Positions 35,709-47,124 of a DNA stretch of 64,000 nucleotides are shown here, piece by piece. Below the pieces are notes generated by a model. It saw nothing but the letters and a program-made list of their open reading frames with translations. It was not told the origin of the DNA and searched no databases. The position numbers and the translations under genes were made by a program. Source of the DNA: Herbaspirillum sp. 3R11 (lineage in GTDB: Bacteria; Pseudomonadota; Gammaproteobacteria; Burkholderiales; Burkholderiaceae_D); NCBI RefSeq assembly GCF_004563925.1, contig NZ_SPNJ01000001.1:558001-622000 (forward strand), read 5' to 3'. Position 1 is the stretch's first letter, and each line of letters begins with the position of its first letter.

Positions 35709-37631
35709 ATGATATTCACAGTCCCATCCCGCCGCGCCGCCATGGCCTGCGCCGTATTTTCACTTGCTCACCCCCTGGCGCAGGCGGCCGACGATCCCAG
35801 GCTCACGCCGGTCGTCGTCACGGCGTCGCGTTTTTCGAACGATCCGGCGTTTCCACCCGTTGGTGCGACCGTGATCGGTGCCGACGACATCCGCAACGCC
35901 GGCATCGACAACGTCAACGAGGCGATCCGCAAACTGGGCGGCGTGTATGGACGCCAGAGCCTGGCAGGTCCCGGCGACTTCGCGCTCGACATGCGCGGCT
36001 TTGGCAGCAACGGCGATCAGAACATGGTGATCCTGATCGACGGCGTGCGTCTGTCGGAAAACGAATTGTCGACCGCCTTGCTGTCGTCGGTGCCGATCGA
36101 TTCTGTCGAGCGCATTGAAATCGTGCGCGGCGGCAGCAGCGTGCTGTACGGCGACGGCGCCACCGGCGGCACCATCCAGATCATCACCAAACGCCCGGCT
36201 GCGGACGCGATGCACGGCAGCGTGGTCGGCGAAGTCGGCAGCTACGGCGTGCGCAGCGGCCGCGCGAGTGTCGCCAAAGGCTGGGACGGCTTCGCCTTGA
36301 ACGCGGCGTACAGCAAGCAGCACGCCGACAATTACCGCGACAACAATGTCTCCAACCAGGAAAATTTCAGTGGCACGGCGCAGTGGTTTTCCAATGAAGG
36401 CCGCTTCGGCTTGCGGGTCGATCTGGCGCGTGCCGACTACGGCTTGGCCGGCTCGCTGAGCATGGCGCAATTCCTCACCAATCCGCGCCAGACCACCAGC
36501 CCGAAAGACTACGGTTCGTATGACAGCGACCGCATCACCGCCTTCTTCGAACGCAAGTTCGGCGCGCTGGAAGCTGCCGCCGAACTGTCGCATCGCGAAA
36601 GAATTTCACGCGCCAGCTATGGCGGTGGCGCAGTCACCGAAGTGCATAGCCGCACCACGCAATTTTCGCCGCGCTTGCGTCACCTTGCAGAAGGCGGCCT
36701 GCTGAAGAATGAACTGGTGGCCGGCATTGATTTCTCAGAATGGCAGATCGGCAATATCGACGGCAGCGGCGACGCGGCGCAGACGGCACGCGCCGCCTAC
36801 GTGCGCGATGAAGTGCAGATTGCCGGCAATACCCGCATCGCGCTGGGCCTGCGCCACGAAGTGATGGACAAGCGCAGCACCGCCAACGCCTATGACAAGG
36901 CGCAAGGCGTCAATGCCTGGGATGTGCAGGCCAGCCATGCGGTGATCCCGTCAGTGCGCCTGTTCGGCAAGGCAGGCCAAAGCTATCGCCTGGCGACTGC
37001 CGACGAAAATCGCGGCATCGTGCTGGCGGCAGGACAGATCCTCAAGCCGCAGACCTCGCATGACCTGGAGTTCGGCGCGACCTGGGGCGGCGCCGACAAC
37101 AATGCCACGCTCAGGTGGTTCCGTCATCGCATCAAGGATGAGTTGTTTTACGATCCCACCGTCGGCGCATTTGGCGCCAACGTCAATCTCGATCCGACCA
37201 AGCGGCAGGGCGTCGAACTGGAAGCCGCTGCGCGCCTGAACGCCGACTTCAGCCTCAGGGCGAATTTCCAGCACATTGCAGCCACCTTCACGGGCGGTCC
37301 GAATGCCGGCAAGGAAATGGTGCTGGTGCCAAAAAATACCGCCTCGGCGCGGCTCAACTGGCAGTCCGGCAACCAGACCGTCAACCTCGGTGTGCTGTGG
37401 GCCGATGCGCAGCGCTACGGCAGCGACTTCAGCAATACCTGCAATGCGCGCATGCCGTCGTACACCACGGTCGATGCGCGCTACGCGGTGCGGGTGAGTA
37501 CATGGGAGCTGGCGCTGACCGGCAGCAACCTGGGCGACCGGCGTTATTTCTCGCAAGCCTTCGGCTGTGCGTCGGGCATCTATCCCGAAAGCGGCCGTGC
37601 AGTAAAATTCACCGCCCGTTACGACTTTTAA
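35709..37631 (+). CDS. btuB: TonB-dependent outer membrane cobalamin receptor
   Basis: A 640-residue receptor: signal peptide of about 26 residues ending in LAQA, a TonB-box-like TPVVVTAS, a plug domain (NVNEAIRKLGGVYGRQ, DMRGFGSNGDQNMVILIDGVRL, IEIVRGGSSVLYGDGATGGTIQI), then a 22-stranded barrel ending in KFTARYDF with the C-terminal Phe needed for assembly. Vitamin B12 as ligand is inferred from the btuCD genes directly downstream and the riboswitch-like leader; a siderophore is the alternative. No good ribosome site is visible. Confidence 0.85.
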   Translation: MIFTVPSRRAAMACAVFSLAHPLAQAADDPRLTPVVVTASRFSNDPAFPPVGATVIGADDIRNAGIDNVNEAIRKLGGVYGRQSLAGPGDFALDMRGFGSNGDQNMVILIDGVRLSENELSTALLSSVPIDSVERIEIVRGGSSVLYGDGATGGTIQIITKRPAADAMHGSVVGEVGSYGVRSGRASVAKGWDGFALNAAYSKQHADNYRDNNVSNQENFSGTAQWFSNEGRFGLRVDLARADYGLAGSLSMAQFLTNPRQTTSPKDYGSYDSDRITAFFERKFGALEAAAELSHRERISRASYGGGAVTEVHSRTTQFSPRLRHLAEGGLLKNELVAGIDFSEWQIGNIDGSGDAAQTARAAYVRDEVQIAGNTRIALGLRHEVMDKRSTANAYDKAQGVNAWDVQASHAVIPSVRLFGKAGQSYRLATADENRGIVLAAGQILKPQTSHDLEFGATWGGADNNATLRWFRHRIKDELFYDPTVGAFGANVNLDPTKRQGVELEAAARLNADFSLRANFQHIAATFTGGPNAGKEMVLVPKNTASARLNWQSGNQTVNLGVLWADAQRYGSDFSNTCNARMPSYTTVDARYAVRVSTWELALTGSNLGDRRYFSQAFGCASGIYPESGRAVKFTARYDF

Positions 37632-37648
37632 ATCACTTCAAGGACTTC

Positions 37649-38632
37649 ATGCGCAGAGCGATCTTGCTGCTTTCCTGCCTGGCCGTATTGGCCGGGCTGG
37701 CGCTCGTGCTGGCGGGTCTGTGCGGCAGTACCGGCTGTCTGCACCCAAGCGGCGATCCTGCCGATATCGCCATGCTGCTGCAATTGCGCGTGCCGCGCGC
37801 GCTGACGGCATTCACCGTCGGCGCCTTGCTGGCGATGGCGGGCGCGCTGATGCAGGTATTGCTACGTAATCCTTTGGCTGAACCCTATGTGCTTGGCGTC
37901 TCCGGCGGATCCGCCGCGGGCGCCTTGCTGGCAATGCTGCTGGCGGCGTCCATCGGGTTGCCGCGCCAGAATATCGCCGCCGTCGGCGCCGCCTTGGGCG
38001 CCGGCCTGGCGGTGCTGCTCTTGTTCGGTTTGGTCGGCAAATCGCTGCGGCGTTTGCCGCTGTCGCCGATGGCGGCCGGGCATCGTTTGCTGCTGACCGG
38101 CGTGATGCTGGCAGCCGGCTTCGGCGCCGTGATCACGCTGGTGCTGACGCTGGCGGGAGATACGCAATTGCGCGGCATGGTGTTCTGGCTCATGGGCGAT
38201 CTCGAGGACAGCCGCTTCCTGCCGGTAGCCGCCGTCATCGCCGGTGCAGTCTTGCTGTGGTCGATATGGAATGCGCCGCGTTTGAACCTGCTGGCACGCG
38301 GTGAAAGTTTTGCGCAGTTGCTGGGCGTGCCGGTGGTGCGTCTGCGCGTGGCGACCTTGTGCGCGGCGTCGTTGGCGACGGCTGCCGCGGTGACGCTGGC
38401 CGGCACTATCGGTTTCGTCGGCCTGGTGGTGCCGCACGGCTTGCGCCTGCTGGTCGGCAACGATCAGCGCATCTTGCTGCCGGCCTCGGCGCTGGCCGGA
38501 GGCGCCGGCTTGACGCTGGCCGATCTGGCGGCGCGCACCATCGTAGCGCCCATGCAATTGCCGGTTGGCGTCATCACGGCGCTGATCGGCGTGCCGCTGT
38601 TCCTGTGGCTGCTGGCGCGGAGTCGCGCATGA
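37649..38632 (+). CDS. btuC: Cobalamin ABC transporter permease BtuC
   Basis: A 327-residue FecCD-type permease with about ten hydrophobic helices. The motifs RVPRALTAFTVGALLAMAGALMQ and RNPLAEPYVLGVSGGSAAGA, and GTIGFVGLVVPHGLRLLVG at the coupling helix, are typical of BtuC/FhuB/FecD. The start at 37649 follows AAGGA; an open frame continues upstream inside btuB but is a read-through. The stop overlaps the btuD start (ATGA). Confidence 0.9.
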   Translation: MRRAILLLSCLAVLAGLALVLAGLCGSTGCLHPSGDPADIAMLLQLRVPRALTAFTVGALLAMAGALMQVLLRNPLAEPYVLGVSGGSAAGALLAMLLAASIGLPRQNIAAVGAALGAGLAVLLLFGLVGKSLRRLPLSPMAAGHRLLLTGVMLAAGFGAVITLVLTLAGDTQLRGMVFWLMGDLEDSRFLPVAAVIAGAVLLWSIWNAPRLNLLARGESFAQLLGVPVVRLRVATLCAASLATAAAVTLAGTIGFVGLVVPHGLRLLVGNDQRILLPASALAGGAGLTLADLAARTIVAPMQLPVGVITALIGVPLFLWLLARSRA

Positions 38633-39399
38633 CGGCGGGCCTGTTGCTGCAAGTGGAGGCGCTGACGTTGCGCGCCGGCGACGCCATCTTGCTGGAAAAC
38701 GTCGACTGGCAGGTGCGCACCGGAGAATTCTGGTGCGTGCTCGGCAAGAACGGCATCGGCAAAAGCACCTTGCTGCATGCCGTTGCCGGTCTGTTGCCGC
38801 CGACGTCCGGTCGCATCCTTTCTCCGGAGGGCGACATCAGGCGGGCAAGGCCGCAGCAATTGGCCTTATGGCGTGGACTGCAGGCGCAGCAACAACTCGA
38901 TGCGTTTCCTTGTAGCGTGCTGGACAGTGTGATGGCGGGTTTGCATCCGTGTCGTCCGGGCTGGGGCTGGCCCGATGCAAGCGATCGGCGCGCGGCATTG
39001 CATGCGCTGGAACGCCTGGACATGGCGTCTTACGTCGACGCCGACGTCATGCGTCTGTCGGGCGGCGAACGCCAGCGCGTGGCGATGGCGACGCTGATGC
39101 TGCAGGCGCCGCAACTCTATCTGCTCGATGAACCGGCCTCACATCAGGACGTCGCCGCGCAGCAACTGGTGATGCGCACGCTGAAAGAACTGGCGGACGA
39201 CGATCACGCCGTCGTCGCCACCATGCACGACATCAATCTGGCAACGCGTTTTGCGTCGCACGTGTTGCTGATCGCAGAGGGAAAAGTCTGGCAGGGCAGG
39301 GCTGCGGATATTCTGCAGCCGGATCTGTTGGAAGCGGCCTATGGCTGCCGTTTCGAAATCGTGGAATCTGCCGCGGGGAGATGGCTGATGCCGGCCTGA
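38629..39399 (+). CDS. btuD: Cobalamin ABC transporter ATP-binding protein BtuD
   Basis: A 256-residue ATPase. Walker A is GKNGIGKST, the signature is LSGGERQRVA, Walker B is LYLLDEPASHQD, and the switch His is in TMHDINLA. ATGA overlap with btuC indicates coupled translation. It drives import through BtuC. Its 3' end is only five bases from the end of the convergent btuF gene, with no room for a terminator. Confidence 0.92.
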   Translation: MTAGLLLQVEALTLRAGDAILLENVDWQVRTGEFWCVLGKNGIGKSTLLHAVAGLLPPTSGRILSPEGDIRRARPQQLALWRGLQAQQQLDAFPCSVLDSVMAGLHPCRPGWGWPDASDRRAALHALERLDMASYVDADVMRLSGGERQRVAMATLMLQAPQLYLLDEPASHQDVAAQQLVMRTLKELADDDHAVVATMHDINLATRFASHVLLIAEGKVWQGRAADILQPDLLEAAYGCRFEIVESAAGRWLMPA

Positions 39400-39404
39400 G
39401 GATT

Positions 39405-40303
39405 TCAGCCGGGCTGGCGGCGCGAGCGCACCGTGTCGAGCATCTTGCAGACCTCTTCGGTCGCATCCAGCACGCGCGGTCCCGGACGGTTAAGCCAGTC
39501 GGCGTTGACCGTGAACAGGTTGCCGGCGATCACCGCCTTCATCTTGCCGAACTGGCGCCATTCATCGAGCGGATGATCCTTGGCGTCATCGGGCGCGAGG
39601 ATGGCCTCCGGATTGGCGGCAATCACCGATTCCAGGCTGACGTGCGGCGCCAGCTGCGGCAAGTCGCCGAAGATATTGGTGCCGCCGCAGGTGCGCAACA
39701 CCGTCGACACCATGTGCTTGCCGTTGAGCGTCATCAGCGGCCGTCCCCAGATCTGATAGAACACGTTGACCGGCTTGCGGTCACGGTAGTTGCGGCTCAG
39801 CGCCTGCCAGCGCATGCGGAAATCGGCGGCGGCTTTGCGGCCTTGTTCGTCGGTGCCGCTGAGCGCGCCCAGCCGCTCCAGCGAGGTCGCAATCGTCGCG
39901 TAATCGGCCGGCTGGCTTTCGAACACCGGCAAACCGAATGAACGCAGTTGCTGCAACTGCGAGGCTGAATTGCCGCTGCGCCAGGCCAGGATCAGGTCCG
40001 GTTTGAGGGTAAGGATTTTTTCGATGTCGACCGCGCTGATGCGGCCGACCGAGGTCACTTGCAGCGCAGCCAGAGGATAGTTGCTGTAGTTGCTGACGCC
40101 GATGACATACGGTCCGGCGCCGGCGGCGTAGAGCAATTCTGTGGTGTGCGGCGACAGGCTGATGATGCGGCGGGCGGGCTTGTCGAGACGAATGTCGTTG
40201 CCGAAATCATCGGTGACGGTGATGCTTGCGGCGGCGTTGCCGGCCCAAAGCAACGCCAGCAACGCCAGCACAGCGAACCACAGCGGCATCAGCCGATGGC
40301 GCA

Positions 40304-40304
<1 letters not shown>
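39405..40304 (-). CDS. btuF: Periplasmic cobalamin-binding protein BtuF
   Basis: A 299-residue class III (helical-backbone) binding protein. The signal peptide has a hydrophobic core AVLALLALLWAG ending in NAAA. The PARRIISLSPHTTELLYAAG segment and the GVSNYSNYP and KPDLILAWRSG motifs fit BtuF. The transporter is thus complete (BtuB, BtuC, BtuD, BtuF), but btuF is on the opposite strand and coupled to panC, whose stop overlaps its start by one base. Confidence 0.9.
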
Positions 40305-42087
<1,783 letters not shown>

Positions 42088-42096
42088 GCTGGCTGA

Positions 42097-42303
42097 TTAA
42101 TGGTTTTGGTAAACGTAAGACTGTTGCTTGACGCGGGAATCGGTCTCGCGCGCGGTCTTGTCCAGATCCAGCGGCGTCTTGTCCCACAGCAGGGCGCGAC
42201 CGGCGCGTTGTTCTTCTTCGAGATTGGGATTCTTTACCTTGAGTTCGGCGATGAACTTGGTGGCTTCCGACTCGTAGGAGGTGAAAAGTTTGCTGAAGAA
42301 CAT
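42097..42303 (-). CDS. DUF3460 family protein
   Basis: A 68-residue protein of the DUF3460 family, known only from betaproteobacteria and commonly found beside scpA and panC. The pattern YESEATKFIAELKVKNP and the conserved RALLWDK segment are present. No function is known. Short distance (9 bp) to scpA suggests it is the first gene of that transcript. Confidence 0.85.
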   Translation of the reverse strand: MFFSKLFTSYESEATKFIAELKVKNPNLEEEQRAGRALLWDKTPLDLDKTARETDSRVKQQSYVYQNH

Positions 42304-42373
42304 GATTTATCCCGGGAATTCTTGTTAACTGGCTAATAACCGCTATTCTACCCTGTCTTGAAGCCCGCATAGA

Positions 42374-42904
42374 ATGACAGACGCAAAGATGACCATGATC
42401 AAAAACAAGTTGCTGGCCCGGCTGGTGGCCGTCTGCGCGACGGTACTCGCGCTCGGTTGCGACCGCAACGGCAATCCGGTGGAGGAATTCGGTTTGGACA
42501 AGTTGAACAAAGGCGTATCGACCGAGGCCGACGTGCGCGGCGTGATGGGACAGCCGGACAGCGTGCGCGAGGAGAGCGACGGCGGCCGCACGCTGGAATA
42601 CCCGAAAGGACCGCAAGGAGTGCGGACCTGGATGTTTCGCATCGGTGGCGATGGAAAATTGTCAGACTATCAACAAGTTCTCACGGCTGAAAACTTTGAC
42701 CGGGTGCAGAAGGGTATGACCCGCGAAGAAGTGCGCAACATGCTCGGCCGTCCGCGCACCGTGGTGCCGTTCGCGCGCAAGCAGGAAGAAGTGTGGGACT
42801 GGAAATACCTGCACGTCCACGAGGAGCGGCTGTTCAACGTGCATTTCGATATGCAGACCGGCAAGGTCGTGCGCATGTCGATTTCGGAGATTTCCGGGCA
42901 CTGA
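42374..42904 (+). CDS. BamE/SmpA-like outer membrane lipoprotein
   Basis: A 176-residue putative lipoprotein with an N-terminal hydrophobic segment ending in lipobox LALGC. Two copies of the SmpA/OmlA fold follow: GLDKLNKGVSTEADVRGVMGQPDSV and ENFDRVQKGMTREEVRNMLGRPRTV, so it is a tandem-domain relative of the Bam complex subunit BamE. Function as an assembly factor is possible, not shown. The start may be 42374, 42389 or 42395; none has a strong ribosome site. It is divergent from DUF3460 and convergent with the Na/Pi gene. Confidence 0.82.
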   Translation: MTDAKMTMIKNKLLARLVAVCATVLALGCDRNGNPVEEFGLDKLNKGVSTEADVRGVMGQPDSVREESDGGRTLEYPKGPQGVRTWMFRIGGDGKLSDYQQVLTAENFDRVQKGMTREEVRNMLGRPRTVVPFARKQEEVWDWKYLHVHEERLFNVHFDMQTGKVVRMSISEISGH

Positions 42905-42906
42905 CC

Positions 42907-42933
42907 GCTGACCGATATTTGATATCAGTCAGC
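42907..42933. terminator. Hairpin between the BamE-like gene and the Na/Pi gene
   Basis: GCTGAC and GTCAGC arms continue inward, after a C/A mismatch, to GATAT/ATATC with a TTG loop. It lacks a strong T-run. Its position between convergent genes supports a terminator role. Confidence 0.5.
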
Positions 42934-42941
42934 ACGTTTGA

Positions 42942-44642
42942 TCAGGGCGGGTGCGAATAGTCGCCGAACTCCTGGCGTTCCTGCACCACCACCGGATCTT
43001 CACCGATGTCCATGCGGCTGCGGCGCAGCATGCCGGCTTCGTCCAGCACCGAATACGCGGTCGAGCAGAACAGCGAATGCATGCGGCGCATGTCGCTGAT
43101 CAGGTCCAGGTGCAAGGAACTGGTTTCGATGCTCTGCTGGGTCTCGCCGGCCAGGCGCGTCAGGTGGGTCTTCGAATAAGCGCGCTCGAGGTCGCGGAAG
43201 GCTTCCTTCTCGGCCAGCAGCTTCTGCGCACTCTTGAGATCGCCGTCGATGAACACCGACAGGCCCAGTTGCAGGCTCGCCACCAGGCGCGCATGCATTT
43301 CGCAGACCTCCGTCATGCCTGCCGCAGAGAAGCTGCGCTGCAGCGCGATCTTCTTGCTTTCGATGCCCTTGACGATGCGCTCGATGATGTCGCCGGCCTG
43401 TTCCAGGTTGATCGTCAGCGTGACGATGTTGGTCCAGCGGCGCACTTCCTTTTCATTGAGTTCTTCACGCGAGACGCGCGCCAGATACATCTTCACCGCC
43501 GTGTACAGCTTGTCGACGTCGTCATCGAGCTTGCGGATCTGTTGCGCGCGCAGCTGGTTGTTGTCGCGGATGACCGGCAACAGGCTCGTCAACATTTTCT
43601 CGATCAGGTCGCCGATGCGCAGCACTTCACGCGAGGCATTGGCCAACGCCAGCGAGGGCGTATCGATTGCGGCAAGGTCGAGGTGGCGCGCGACGGCGGC
43701 GTCTTCTTCATCCTTCTGCGACGCCGGCAACAGTCGTTCGCACAAGCGCGCCATCGGTTCCACCAGCGGCAGCAGCAGGCCGCAACGCACCGTGTTGTAC
43801 AGCACGTGGAAGGCCACCACGCTGAAGCGCAGGTCCTTGCCTAGCAGGGCAATCCACAAGTCGATGTAATTGATGAAGGGCAGCACCACGATCGCGCCCG
43901 AAAGGCGGAACAGCATGCTGCCCAGCGCCACCCGTCGGCCGGCGACGTTCTGGCTGGCCGCGGTCAGCAGCGCCAGGATGCCGCTGCCGAGGTTGGCTCC
44001 GATCACCAGGCACAGCGCAACCTTCAGCGAAATGATGCCGGAGGTGGCCAGCGTCGCGGCCAGCAGCACGGCGGCCAGGCTGGAATAGGTCAGCATGGCG
44101 AACACCGCGCCGATCAGCGCGTCGAGAATGATGTCGCCGGTCAGTGTGGAAAACAGCACCTTGATGCCGGCGCCGGTGATCATGGGCCGCGTCGCCGCAG
44201 TGATCAGTTCCAGCGCCAGCAGGATCAGGCCGAGGCCGATCACGGCGCGCGCCAGGCGTCCCACCGAGGTATGGCGGCGCGACAGATACACCACCACGCC
44301 GCCGAAAATCAGCAGCGGCGAAATCCACGACAGATCGAAACTCAGCACGCCCGTCATCAGCGCGGTGCCGACGTCGGCGCCGAGCATGATGGTCAGCGCA
44401 GGCGTCAGCCCGACCAGGCCCTGGGCGACGAAGGAGCAGACGATGACGGCGGTGGCGTTGCTGCTCTGGACCAGGCTGGTGACGCCGACGCCGGCCAGGA
44501 AGGCCAGGCTGCGCCGTTTGATGCTGGTGCTCAGGATGCGGCGCAGCTGCGCGCCATAGACGCGCAGCACGTCGGTACGCACGATGTGGGTGCCCCATAC
44601 CAGCAGGGCCAGTGCAGAAAGCAGGTTGAGAAGGGTGGTCAT
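42942..44642 (-). CDS. Na/Pi cotransporter family protein with PhoU-like domain
   Basis: A 566-residue protein. The N-terminal two thirds hold about eight hydrophobic helices with the inverted-repeat signature QSSNATAVIV; the second repeat reads TYSSLAAVLL instead of the canonical QSS. The C-terminal part (about 335-540) is helical and PhoU-like. Such proteins move phosphate with sodium, in or out. It is the last gene of the glycerol-3-phosphate operon and overlaps the HAD gene by four bases, so export or balance of released phosphate is a plausible role (inference). Confidence 0.85.
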   Translation of the reverse strand: MTTLLNLLSALALLVWGTHIVRTDVLRVYGAQLRRILSTSIKRRSLAFLAGVGVTSLVQSSNATAVIVCSFVAQGLVGLTPALTIMLGADVGTALMTGVLSFDLSWISPLLIFGGVVVYLSRRHTSVGRLARAVIGLGLILLALELITAATRPMITGAGIKVLFSTLTGDIILDALIGAVFAMLTYSSLAAVLLAATLATSGIISLKVALCLVIGANLGSGILALLTAASQNVAGRRVALGSMLFRLSGAIVVLPFINYIDLWIALLGKDLRFSVVAFHVLYNTVRCGLLLPLVEPMARLCERLLPASQKDEEDAAVARHLDLAAIDTPSLALANASREVLRIGDLIEKMLTSLLPVIRDNNQLRAQQIRKLDDDVDKLYTAVKMYLARVSREELNEKEVRRWTNIVTLTINLEQAGDIIERIVKGIESKKIALQRSFSAAGMTEVCEMHARLVASLQLGLSVFIDGDLKSAQKLLAEKEAFRDLERAYSKTHLTRLAGETQQSIETSSLHLDLISDMRRMHSLFCSTAYSVLDEAGMLRRSRMDIGEDPVVVQERQEFGDYSHPP

Positions 44643-45427
44643 GGCTCCAGCAAATGTTGAGTCAATTCGGCAAATCCGGCGCCGAAAGGATGCCGCGTGA
44701 TGAAGCGCGGCGGATGTTGCAGGCGATCAGCAAATTCGAGTACGTTGGCCACCCCCACCGATAGCGGGAAGTAGGCGAACATCGGTGCGTCGTTGGGAGA
44801 GTCGCCGGCGAATACGCAGCGGCTGCGTTCTTCGTCATCGGCGAGGTCGACGTCGTAGCGCTCCTGCATCATGAGGCGCGCCATGCTCAGTTTGTCGTAG
44901 TCGCCGAACCAGCCGTTGACGTGGATGGAACTGATTTTTGCAGTCATCCCCGCATCTTCCATGATTTGCACGATGCGATCAACGGCTGCACGGTCCAGCG
45001 ACGGTACATCTTCACAAAAATCGATGGCCAGGTCGTACTGGCGGCAGAACTGATCGGACGCCACGGCGCAACCCGGCACTTCGCGCAGGATGCGGTCGCG
45101 CACTGCGGCCAGCTTGTCGGTGTTATTGCGGCGGCTTGTTTCATCCAGCAGATGGCGCGTGCGCAGCTTGTTGGCGGCGCGGTCGTGCCACATGTAGAGC
45201 GCGCCGTTTTCGCCGATCACGCCGTCGACCGGCCACATGCGCGCGATCTGATCGCACCAGCCGGCGGGACGGCCGGTCACGGGGATGACGCGCAGGCCGG
45301 CGCGCTGCAAAGTCTCCAGCGATTGGTACGCTTGCGCGCTGAGTTTGCCGTCGGTGGTCAGCGTGTCGTCGATGTCGGTGAAGACGGTCGTGACCTGTGC
45401 GCGCGGCAATTGGTCTACGGATTTCAT
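44639..45427 (-). CDS. HAD-superfamily (type IIB) phosphatase
   Basis: A 262-residue hydrolase of the HAD IIB group. The nucleophile motif is FTDIDDTLT with Asp18 and Asp20, motif II is PVTGRP, and motif IV is FAGDSPNDAPMF. It resembles mannosyl-3-phosphoglycerate and sugar phosphatases. Overlaps of four bases with both neighbours tie it firmly to the operon, so a phosphorylated product of glycerol-phosphate metabolism is a likely substrate (inference). Confidence 0.85.
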   Translation of the reverse strand: MKSVDQLPRAQVTTVFTDIDDTLTTDGKLSAQAYQSLETLQRAGLRVIPVTGRPAGWCDQIARMWPVDGVIGENGALYMWHDRAANKLRTRHLLDETSRRNNTDKLAAVRDRILREVPGCAVASDQFCRQYDLAIDFCEDVPSLDRAAVDRIVQIMEDAGMTAKISSIHVNGWFGDYDKLSMARLMMQERYDVDLADDEERSRCVFAGDSPNDAPMFAYFPLSVGVANVLEFADRLQHPPRFITRHPFGAGFAELTQHLLEP

Positions 45428-46272
45428 TTCAATTCCAGTAATTGCGGTTGGTGGTCGGAAGAGTGCGTGTCGCTGTCGATGTCAAAGGCGCGCACGCGTG
45501 GCAACAAATCTTCGCTGGCGAAGATGAAGTCGCAGGCAAAGGCTTCCGGCCATTGTTCGCGGTCATATAGACCGACATTGTGCGGATGCGGTTTGTTCCC
45601 GTGCAGGTATTCCCAGGTGTCGCGCAGCCCCGGCACGCCATCCTTGAACGGATGTTGCAGGCGCGAATGCAGCGGATCTTCCGGGCGGAAATTGAAGTCG
45701 CCGGTGAGGATCGTTTTCGAAGTCTGTTCGAACGCATGGTAAGGCGAATCCGACAGATCGCGCACGCGGCTGCGGGCGGCGCGCAGCGAGGTCTCGGCAT
45801 GGATCGCACGGATCGCCTCGACCTGGGCGCGGCGTTGCAGCAGCGAATAATATTCCAGGTGGGTGTTCATCACGCGCACGGCGCCCAGTGGTGTATCCAG
45901 CGTCGCCTCGATCAGCACGCGCGGCATGCTGATGACGTCGGCGTCGACCGGCCACGGCAATTGGTGGCGCAGCACGCGCGAGACCGGATAGCGCGACAGG
46001 ATCATGTTGCCGAAGCAGCGCCGGCTGCCGTCGGGTGCAGCGACGTCGACGCCGGCTGCCGGGATGGCCGTGAAGTCCGGCAACAGCCGGGCAAAGATCT
46101 CGAACTGGTTCTCGCCGGCGCTGCCGGCCAGCGACGGGAAATTCGCCGCCACTTCCTGCAGGCAGAGTACGTCGAAGTCGCCCAGCTTCTTTGCGTCGCG
46201 CACGATGCGCGCCGGATCGACGACGCCGTCGACGCCGCGCGACCATTGGATATTCCAGCTGATGAGTTTCAT
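45424..46272 (-). CDS. Endonuclease/exonuclease/phosphatase family protein
   Basis: A 282-residue EEP-fold protein. Active-site elements are present: Asn7 in ISWNIQW, Glu40 in LCLQEV, the NTHLEYYS strand, TGDFN and the C-terminal SDHQP. The family includes nucleases and phosphodiesterases. In this operon the usual partner would be the glycerophosphodiesterase UgpQ, which is missing, so this protein may take that role (inference). It starts 18 bp after ugpE. Confidence 0.85.
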   Translation of the reverse strand: MKLISWNIQWSRGVDGVVDPARIVRDAKKLGDFDVLCLQEVAANFPSLAGSAGENQFEIFARLLPDFTAIPAAGVDVAAPDGSRRCFGNMILSRYPVSRVLRHQLPWPVDADVISMPRVLIEATLDTPLGAVRVMNTHLEYYSLLQRRAQVEAIRAIHAETSLRAARSRVRDLSDSPYHAFEQTSKTILTGDFNFRPEDPLHSRLQHPFKDGVPGLRDTWEYLHGNKPHPHNVGLYDREQWPEAFACDFIFASEDLLPRVRAFDIDSDTHSSDHQPQLLELK

Positions 46273-46290
46273 CGTAGTGTCCTGATCAAA

Positions 46291-47124
46291 TCAGCGAATG
46301 CCGGCGCGCATGAACGACTGCACGAACTGGCGCTGGAACAACAGGAACGCCAGCAGCAGCGGCGCCGAAGTCATCAGCGTGGCCGAGGTGATGATCGACC
46401 AGTCGACGCCCTGGTCGGTGGACGAGAACACCTGCAGACCGACCGTCAGTGGACGCGACTCGACCGAGTTGGTGACGATCAGCGGCCACAGGAAATTGTT
46501 CCAGTGCGTGCTGATCGAGACCAGGCCGAACGCCAGATAGATCGGTTTGGCCAGCGGCACGTACACCTTCCACAGCACCTGCATGGCGCTGGCGCCTTCC
46601 ACGGTGGCCGCTTCGTCCAGTTCGCGCGGCACCGTCTTGAAGGTTTGGCGCAGCAGGAAGATGCCGAACGCCGAGGCAAAGTAGGGCAGGCCGATCGACA
46701 GGATGGTGTCGCGCAGGCCGAGCAGGTTCATGGTGTTGTAGTTCTCGACGATCAGGATGTCGGGCATCACCATCAGCTGCATCAGCACCAGCATGAACAT
46801 GATGTTGTCGCCGCGGAAGCGGTAGCGCGAGAACGCATAGGCCGCCATCGTCGCCAGCACCATCTGCGCGATCAGGATCATCGTCACCAGCAGGAAGGTG
46901 TTGAGGAAGTAGCGCGGGAACGGCGCCGCATTCCAGGCGTTGACGAAGTTCTGCAGCGTCAGCGGCGCGGTCAGCGAAAAGCGCGTGGCGAACTCGGCCG
47001 GATGGAATGCGGTCCAGATCGCATAGATCAGCGGCAGCAGCCACAGCAGGCCGAGCACCCAGGCCGCGACGGTTTCCAGTATCTTGTTCCGTTCGCCGAA
47101 CGGATTGGTGGCTTGAGCGATCAT
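46291..47124 (-). CDS. ugpE: Glycerol-3-phosphate ABC transporter permease UgpE
   Basis: A 277-residue permease with six membrane segments and the coupling loop LDEAATVEGASAMQVLWKV typical of binding-protein-dependent sugar transporters (MalG/UgpE group). Its start overlaps the ugpA stop by four bases. It pairs with UgpA to form the membrane channel for sn-glycerol-3-phosphate. Confidence 0.9.
   Translation of the reverse strand: MIAQATNPFGERNKILETVAAWVLGLLWLLPLIYAIWTAFHPAEFATRFSLTAPLTLQNFVNAWNAAPFPRYFLNTFLLVTMILIAQMVLATMAAYAFSRYRFRGDNIMFMLVLMQLMVMPDILIVENYNTMNLLGLRDTILSIGLPYFASAFGIFLLRQTFKTVPRELDEAATVEGASAMQVLWKVYVPLAKPIYLAFGLVSISTHWNNFLWPLIVTNSVESRPLTVGLQVFSSTDQGVDWSIITSATLMTSAPLLLAFLLFQRQFVQSFMRAGIR

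Noticed and set aside
37397-37648. Longer btuC starting inside btuB
   Set aside because: The extra codons are a frame-shifted reading of the end of btuB; ATG 37649 has a ribosome site and gives the normal BtuC N-terminus.
38359-38628. Longer btuD starting inside btuC
   Set aside because: The extension is a shadow of btuC; the ATGA overlap at 38629 and the typical ATPase N-terminus support the shorter form.
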